Below are positions 58,439 through 64,000 of a stretch of DNA of 64,000 bases, one piece after another. The stretch's first letter is position 1. Each line of letters opens with the position of its first letter. The translations under genes were made by a program, and so were the position numbers. The notes beneath the pieces were generated by a model. The model did no database searches. It had not been told where the DNA came from and was given only the letters and a program-made list of their open reading frames with translations. This DNA comes from Burkholderiales bacterium (GTDB lineage: Bacteria > Pseudomonadota > Gammaproteobacteria > Burkholderiales > Burkholderiaceae_C), in assembly GCA_947453625.1 (NCBI GenBank), contig CANGHK010000014.1, positions 32,874 through 96,873 on the forward strand. Direction: 5' to 3'.

Positions 58439-60808
58439 ATGAGCGACACCGAGCGCGCCCCTGCGGCGCCCCGAACGGCCCGGGCCGCCCCTCACACTGC
58501 GCGCAGCACGGCACGGAGTCTGCTCACCGGCCTGGGCTGGCTGACGGCAGGGCTGCTGTCGCTGGCGCTGACCGGCGCACTGCTGCTGGGCGTGGCGCTG
58601 GCCGTGGCCTACCCCAACCTGCCTGAGATCAGCGGCCTGACCGACTACAGGCCCAAGCTGCCGCTGCGGGTGATCTCGGCCGACGGCGTGCTGCTGGGCG
58701 AGTTCGGCGAGGAGCGCCGCATCTACACCCCGATCGCGATGATCCCCAAGGTGATGCAGGAAGCGGTGCTGGCGATCGAGGATGCGCGCTTCTACCGCCA
58801 CAACGGCGTGGACTACCTGGGCGTGGCGCGGGCCGGCCTGGCGCAGTTCAACAAGGCCAAGAGCCAGGGTGCGTCGACCATCACGATGCAGGTGGCGCGC
58901 AACTTCTACCTGTCGACCGAGAAGACCTTCACCCGCAAGATCTACGAGATCCTGCTCGCGCTGAAGATAGAGAGTCAGCTGAGCAAACCGCAGATCCTTG
59001 AGATCTACATGAACCAGATATTCCTCGGTCAACGCGCCTATGGCTTCGCGGCGGCCAGCGAGATCTACTTCGGCAAGCCGGTGGCCGAGGTGACGGTGGC
59101 CGAGGCCGCGATGCTGGCCGGCCTGCCGCAAGCGCCTTCGGCCTACAACCCGGTGACCAACCCGAAGCGCGCGGCCCGGCGCCAGCAGCACGTCATCGAC
59201 CGCATGGAGGCCAACGGCTTCATCACCGAGGAGCAGGCCGAGCGGGCCCGCGCCGAGGTGCTGCACCTGCGCCCACCGACCGAAAGCTCGGTACATGCCG
59301 AATATGTGGCCGAGAGCGTGCGGCAATTGATCTTCAGCCAGTACGGCGCCGAGACCACCACCCGGGGCCTGAACGTGCAGGTGACGGTGGACGCGTCAGA
59401 CCAGGCCGTGGCCTACCGGGCCTTGCGCCGCGGCCTGCTCGACTACGAGCGGCGTCAGGTCTACCGCGGCCCGGAAGACCAAATCGACCTGCCCACCGAT
59501 CCCAAGGAACTCGACACGCGCATCGCCGAAGCCCTGGCCGACCACCCCGACAACGACGAGCTCAAGGCGGCGGTGGTGCTGGAGGCGTCGCCGCGCAAGG
59601 TGGTCGCGGTGCTGCAGTCGGGCGAGAGCATCACCGTCACCGGCGACGGTCTGAAGCCCGTCACCTCGGGGCTGGCCGAGAAGGCCGAGCCACTGAAGAA
59701 GATACGGCGTGGCGCCGTGGTGCGCGCCTTGCGCGGCCCCAAGGGCGACTGGACCCTGACCCAACAGCCCGAGGTCGAGGGCGCTTTCGTCGCGATGGAC
59801 ACCCGTACCGGCGGCATCAGGGCGCTGGTGGGCGGCTTCGACTTCGGCAAGAGCAAATTCAACCATGTGACCCAGGCCTGGCGACAGCCCGGATCGAGCT
59901 TCAAGCCCTTCATCTACTCGGCGGCGCTGGAAAAGGGCTTCACCCCGCAGACCATCGTCAACGACGCGCCGCTGTTCTTCGATGCCGGCACCACCGGCAG
60001 TCAGCCCTGGGAGCCCAAGAACTACGACGGCAAGTTCGAAGGCGCCATGCCGCTGAAGACCGCGCTGGCCAAGTCCAAGAACATGGTGTCGATCCGGGTG
60101 TTGCAGTCCACCGGCGTGCAGTTCGCGCAGGACTGGATCAACCGCTTCGGCTTCGAGGCCGAGAAACACCCGGCCTACCTGACGATGGCGCTGGGCGCGG
60201 GCTCGGTCACGCCGCTGCAGATGGCCAGCGGCTACAGCGTGTTCGCCAACGGCGGCTACCGCGTCAACCCGCTGCTGATCACCCGCATCACCGACGACAA
60301 GGGCCGGTTGCTGCAGCAGAGCCCGCCGCCGGTGATCGACGAGACGATGCGCACGGTCGATGCCCGCAACGCCTTCGCGATGACCCAACTGCTGGGCGAA
60401 GTGGCCCGCTCTGGCACGGCGGCCAAGGTCTACGCCACCTTCAAACGAATGGACTTGTACGGCAAGACCGGCACCACCAACGACTCGATGGACGCCTGGT
60501 TCGCGGGCTTCCAGCCGAATCTGGCGGCCGTCGTGTGGATAGGCTACGACAACCCGCGCAAGCTGGGCGACCGCGAGACCGGCGGCGGTCTGGCGCTGCC
60601 GGTGTGGATCGAGTACATGACGCACGCGCTGCGCAAGCTGCCCGAGCGTCAACCCGAGGTACCCGAGGGTCTGGTTCAGCAGGGCGCCGACTGGATCTTC
60701 ACTGAGTTCAGCGCCGGCGCAGGCGTCGGCAGCGTGGGCCTGGAAGACAAGCTGCCGCCGGCTGCCACCGACACCGAGCGCAAGGGCATCCTCGACCTGT
60801 TCAGGTAG
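58439..60808 (+). CDS. mrcA: Penicillin-binding protein 1A
   Basis: A bifunctional peptidoglycan synthase: glycosyltransferase plus transpeptidase, inner membrane with a periplasmic body. The 789-residue product has one transmembrane helix (about 35-57), a GT51 domain (about 75-250) with catalytic Glu114 in AIEDARFY, a PBP1A-specific OB-like middle region (about 330-430), and a transpeptidase domain with SxxK S486-K489, SxN S546-N548 and KTG K676-G678. It is divergent from pilM (258 nt apart), as in many proteobacteria. Confidence 0.97.
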   Translation: MSDTERAPAAPRTARAAPHTARSTARSLLTGLGWLTAGLLSLALTGALLLGVALAVAYPNLPEISGLTDYRPKLPLRVISADGVLLGEFGEERRIYTPIAMIPKVMQEAVLAIEDARFYRHNGVDYLGVARAGLAQFNKAKSQGASTITMQVARNFYLSTEKTFTRKIYEILLALKIESQLSKPQILEIYMNQIFLGQRAYGFAAASEIYFGKPVAEVTVAEAAMLAGLPQAPSAYNPVTNPKRAARRQQHVIDRMEANGFITEEQAERARAEVLHLRPPTESSVHAEYVAESVRQLIFSQYGAETTTRGLNVQVTVDASDQAVAYRALRRGLLDYERRQVYRGPEDQIDLPTDPKELDTRIAEALADHPDNDELKAAVVLEASPRKVVAVLQSGESITVTGDGLKPVTSGLAEKAEPLKKIRRGAVVRALRGPKGDWTLTQQPEVEGAFVAMDTRTGGIRALVGGFDFGKSKFNHVTQAWRQPGSSFKPFIYSAALEKGFTPQTIVNDAPLFFDAGTTGSQPWEPKNYDGKFEGAMPLKTALAKSKNMVSIRVLQSTGVQFAQDWINRFGFEAEKHPAYLTMALGAGSVTPLQMASGYSVFANGGYRVNPLLITRITDDKGRLLQQSPPPVIDETMRTVDARNAFAMTQLLGEVARSGTAAKVYATFKRMDLYGKTGTTNDSMDAWFAGFQPNLAAVVWIGYDNPRKLGDRETGGGLALPVWIEYMTHALRKLPERQPEVPEGLVQQGADWIFTEFSAGAGVGSVGLEDKLPPAATDTERKGILDLFR

Positions 60809-61181
60809 CCGGGGCCTCGAAGCGCAGCGCCAGTCCGGCCTGCGCCGTGGCATGGCGCGACAAGGCCTCGAAAAACTCGCTGCCGTCGCGGGTGTCCAGC
60901 CAGCGCCCGTCCTCCTGCCGGTAATGGTGGCCGCCGGCCCGTGCCGCCAGCCACAGTTCATGCAGCGGCGGCTGGGTGTTGATGACGATCTTGCTGCCGC
61001 CCGGCAGGCTCAGTTCCAGCAGGCCGCCGGTGCGCTGGCTGTCGATGTCGACCACGTCGTCGTCCAGCCAGCGGTCGACGGTGGCCTCGATGGCCGCCAG
61101 CGCGGCCTGCGACAGCCGGTTGAATTCGCGCTCGGACTGCGCTGCGGTGGGCGGGATGGGCGAGGGCGTGGCAGAGGTCAT
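60801..61181 (-). CDS. cyaY: Iron-donor protein CyaY (frataxin)
   Basis: A 126-residue bacterial frataxin that handles iron for Fe-S cluster assembly. It has the acidic first helix (EREFNRLSQAALAAIEATVD) and DDDVVDIDSQ stretch with iron-binding carboxylates, followed by the beta-sheet core LELSLPGGSKIVINTQPPLHELWLAARAGG (in part). The ATG at 61181 fits the family start; an upstream in-frame extension is not. Its last codons overlap the end of mrcA by 8 nt, and it is divergent from lptM. Confidence 0.94.
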   Translation of the reverse strand: MTSATPSPIPPTAAQSEREFNRLSQAALAAIEATVDRWLDDDVVDIDSQRTGGLLELSLPGGSKIVINTQPPLHELWLAARAGGHHYRQEDGRWLDTRDGSEFFEALSRHATAQAGLALRFEAPAT

Positions 61182-61200
61182 GGTCGATAGAATCCCGCAG

Positions 61201-61425
61201 ATGTTGCTTCGTTCCAGTGTAGCGAGACCGGCTGGCCCTGGCGCCGGGTCAGGGTTGGGTCGGCTCGGCCTGTGGGTCTGCCTGTTGACCTGCTCGGCGA
61301 CGCTGGCCGCCTGCGGCCAGAAGGGCCCGCTGACCATGCCCGCGCCGCCAGGCACGCTGTCGCCACCCGCCCGCGCCGCATCGGCAGCCTGGCCACCCCT
61401 CCAATCCGAATCGACCCCGAGATGA
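61201..61425 (+). CDS. lptM: LPS translocon maturation lipoprotein LptM (YifL)
   Basis: A small lipoprotein of 74 residues with a signal ending in LAAC (C38) followed directly by GQKGPL, the LptM signature. LptM helps LptD fold in the LPS-export complex. The N-terminus before the signal is a basic stretch rich in Gly and Ala. It lies between cyaY (divergent) and lysA, which starts 7 nt after its stop; this cyaY-lptM-lysA block is conserved in proteobacteria. Confidence 0.9.
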   Translation: MLLRSSVARPAGPGAGSGLGRLGLWVCLLTCSATLAACGQKGPLTMPAPPGTLSPPARAASAAWPPLQSESTPR

Positions 61426-61432
61426 CCCCGAC

Positions 61433-62722
<1,290 letters not shown>

Positions 62723-62813
62723 GTGGGCGCGCAGCGTCGGCGCTGCCGCAGCGGCCCGGCAACGCATACTGCGCGCCACCTCCAACGCCGCGCCGCCAGG
62801 GCGCCAGTGCACC

Positions 62814-63782
62814 GTGAATCCCCTCTTTCGTTCGACCGTCGTCGTTGGCGCTGGCGCCGTCGGCAGTTTTTTTGGCGCAATGCTGGCGCGCGCCGGCCAC
62901 CCCGTCACGCTGATCGGCCGCGCCGCCCATGTGCTGGCCGTGCAACAGGCCGGCCTGCAATTGGAGATGGCGGGGCAGGTGCAAACTGTTCCCTTGCTGG
63001 CGGCCACCGATCTGGCGGCGGTGCGCGGCGCCGATCTGGTGCTGTTCTGCGTCAAGTCCACCGACACCGACGCGGTGGCGCGCCAGATTGCGCCGCTGCT
63101 GGCCGCCGACGCGCTGGTGCTCAGCCTGCAGAACGGCGTGGACAACGCCGCGGTGATGCAGCGGCATCTGCGCCAGACCGTGGTACCGACGGTGGTCTAC
63201 GTGGCCACCGCGATGCCCGGTCCGGGGCGGGTCCAGCACTTCGGCCGCGGTGATCTGGTGATAGGCGCGCTGGGCGCCGGGCAGCGCGACGAGGCCTTGC
63301 TGCAGCCGCGCCTGCAGGCCGTGGTCAGCCTGTTTGCCAGCGCCCAGGTCAGCGTGCGGATCTCGGCCGACGTGATGACCGAACTTTGGCTCAAGCTGGT
63401 GATCAATTGCGCCTGGAACGCGTTGTCTGGCCTGGCCCGGCTGCCTTATGGCCAGATCGCGGCGCAGACTGGCATCGCCGAGTTGCAGCGCGCCGTGGTG
63501 ATGGAGGTGCTGGCTGTGGCGCAAGCCGAAGGCCAGCCGCTGGCGCTGCAGGCCGCGCTCGACGCCGTGGACCGCATCGCCAGCGCGATGCCGGCCCAGC
63601 ACTCCTCGACCGCGCAGGACATGGCCCGCGGCAAGCCCAGCGAGATCGACCACATCAACGGCTATGTGGCGCGGCGCGGCGCTGAACTGGGCATCGCCAC
63701 GCCGGTCAACCACACGCTGCACACGCTGGTCAAGCTGGCCGAGAGCGCCGGCTGTGCGCCGCGGTCGACGCAGCCGCCCTGA
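62814..63782 (+). CDS. panE: 2-Dehydropantoate 2-reductase (ketopantoate reductase)
   Basis: Reduces ketopantoate to pantoate with NADPH for coenzyme A synthesis. The 322-residue product (GTG at 62814) has the dinucleotide loop GAGAVG (12-17), the catalytic lysine region LWLKLVINCAWNALSGL and the SSTAQDMARGKPSEID substrate segment. The next gene is panB, the enzyme that makes its substrate, which supports panE over a generic paralogue. An upstream in-frame extension into lysA is discounted. Confidence 0.92.
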   Translation: MNPLFRSTVVVGAGAVGSFFGAMLARAGHPVTLIGRAAHVLAVQQAGLQLEMAGQVQTVPLLAATDLAAVRGADLVLFCVKSTDTDAVARQIAPLLAADALVLSLQNGVDNAAVMQRHLRQTVVPTVVYVATAMPGPGRVQHFGRGDLVIGALGAGQRDEALLQPRLQAVVSLFASAQVSVRISADVMTELWLKLVINCAWNALSGLARLPYGQIAAQTGIAELQRAVVMEVLAVAQAEGQPLALQAALDAVDRIASAMPAQHSSTAQDMARGKPSEIDHINGYVARRGAELGIATPVNHTLHTLVKLAESAGCAPRSTQPP

Positions 63783-63901
63783 CACCGCGGTCGGCATCCG
63801 ACCCGTGCAGCGGGCGCGCGCCGCGCCTCTGTCCGCGGGGGGCTTGCTGCTACAGTTGCCCGCGCGGCGGTCCGCCGTGTCAAGTCGCTCCGAGACTCAC
63901 G

Positions 63902-64000
63902 ATGATCGAAACCCCGCGCAAACCCCTGACGCTGCATCGATTGCAAGCGATGCATGCCGCTGGCGAGAAGCTGGCGATGCTCACCTGCTATGACAGCGGA
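63902..64000 (+). CDS. panB: 3-Methyl-2-oxobutanoate hydroxymethyltransferase, 5' part only
   Basis: The first 33 codons run off the window end. The start MIETPRKPLTLHRLQAMHA and the following KLAMLTCYDSG match the PanB N-terminus (KIAMLTCYDAS in the family), where the Asp binds the metal. PanB makes ketopantoate, the substrate of the upstream panE. The 119-nt gap between them holds no other gene. Confidence 0.9.
   Translation, partial: MIETPRKPLTLHRLQAMHAAGEKLAMLTCYDSG

Overview
The window is 64 kb of dense, GC-rich bacterial chromosome (by eye about two thirds G+C), with short intergenic gaps and frequent GTG starts and 1-4 nt stop/start overlaps. The gene content and order (prfA-prmC..grxD-ubiX, proS divergent from rppH, pilMNOPQ followed by aroK-aroB-dgt, gltB-gltD, mlaFED-A-C-B, cyaY|lptM-lysA, PHA-granule and wax-ester-synthase genes) point to a betaproteobacterium of the order Burkholderiales. 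The Leptothrix/Sphaerotilus/Rubrivivax group is my best guess; this is inference from gene order and not a database match.

Layout. 1-3.7 kb: translation termination (prfA, prmC), a small exported protein, glutaredoxin (grxD) and flavin prenyltransferase (ubiX). 3.7-5.2 kb: an AT-richer patch with three small stress-type genes (CsbD-like, BON lipoprotein, DUF3309) and the 3' remnant of an IS4-type transposase joined to the end of a lytic transglycosylase gene. 5.1-13.8 kb: proS, rppH, a wax-ester-synthase/DGAT-type acyltransferase, acyl-CoA-binding protein, a PHA-system protein, a zinc aminopeptidase and a molybdopterin oxidoreductase. 13.9-22.1 kb: an M20 amidohydrolase and a DUF2817 protein, then a complete reductive pyrimidine-degradation operon (preT-preA-dihydropyrimidinase-beta-ureidopropionase). 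22.1-25.3 kb: small membrane protein, SDR, crotonase, and a cyclophilin-type lipoprotein. 25.3-29.9 kb: a TetR/RutR-like regulator downstream of a four-gene NMT1-type ABC importer. 30.0-36.2 kb: central sugar metabolism (HAD phosphatase, pgi, a Tat-exported beta-helix protein, zwf, hexR). 36.1-40.2 kb: the mla phospholipid-transport operon. 40.3-46.6 kb: glutamate synthase gltBD. 46.8-58.2 kb: one long minus-strand gene train, pilM-N-O-P-Q, an Ig-repeat lipoprotein, aroK, aroB, dgt and a RAYT transposase gene. 58.4-64 kb: mrcA, cyaY, lptM, lysA, panE and the first 33 codons of panB.

The most informative result is regulatory. A perfect dyad CTGACCATTTGGTCAG precedes preT, and a 14/16 match to it precedes the ABC importer about 13.5 kb away. 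Both look like the RutR operator (TTGACCA-N2-TGGTCAA), and a RutR-like TetR gene ends the importer operon. I infer a self-contained pyrimidine uptake and catabolism regulon. A second regulator/operator pair is a HexR-type palindrome in front of zwf with hexR just downstream. No phage, CRISPR array, tRNA or rRNA gene was seen. Most of the window is conserved housekeeping chromosome, and I did not find a convincing wholly new multi-gene system.
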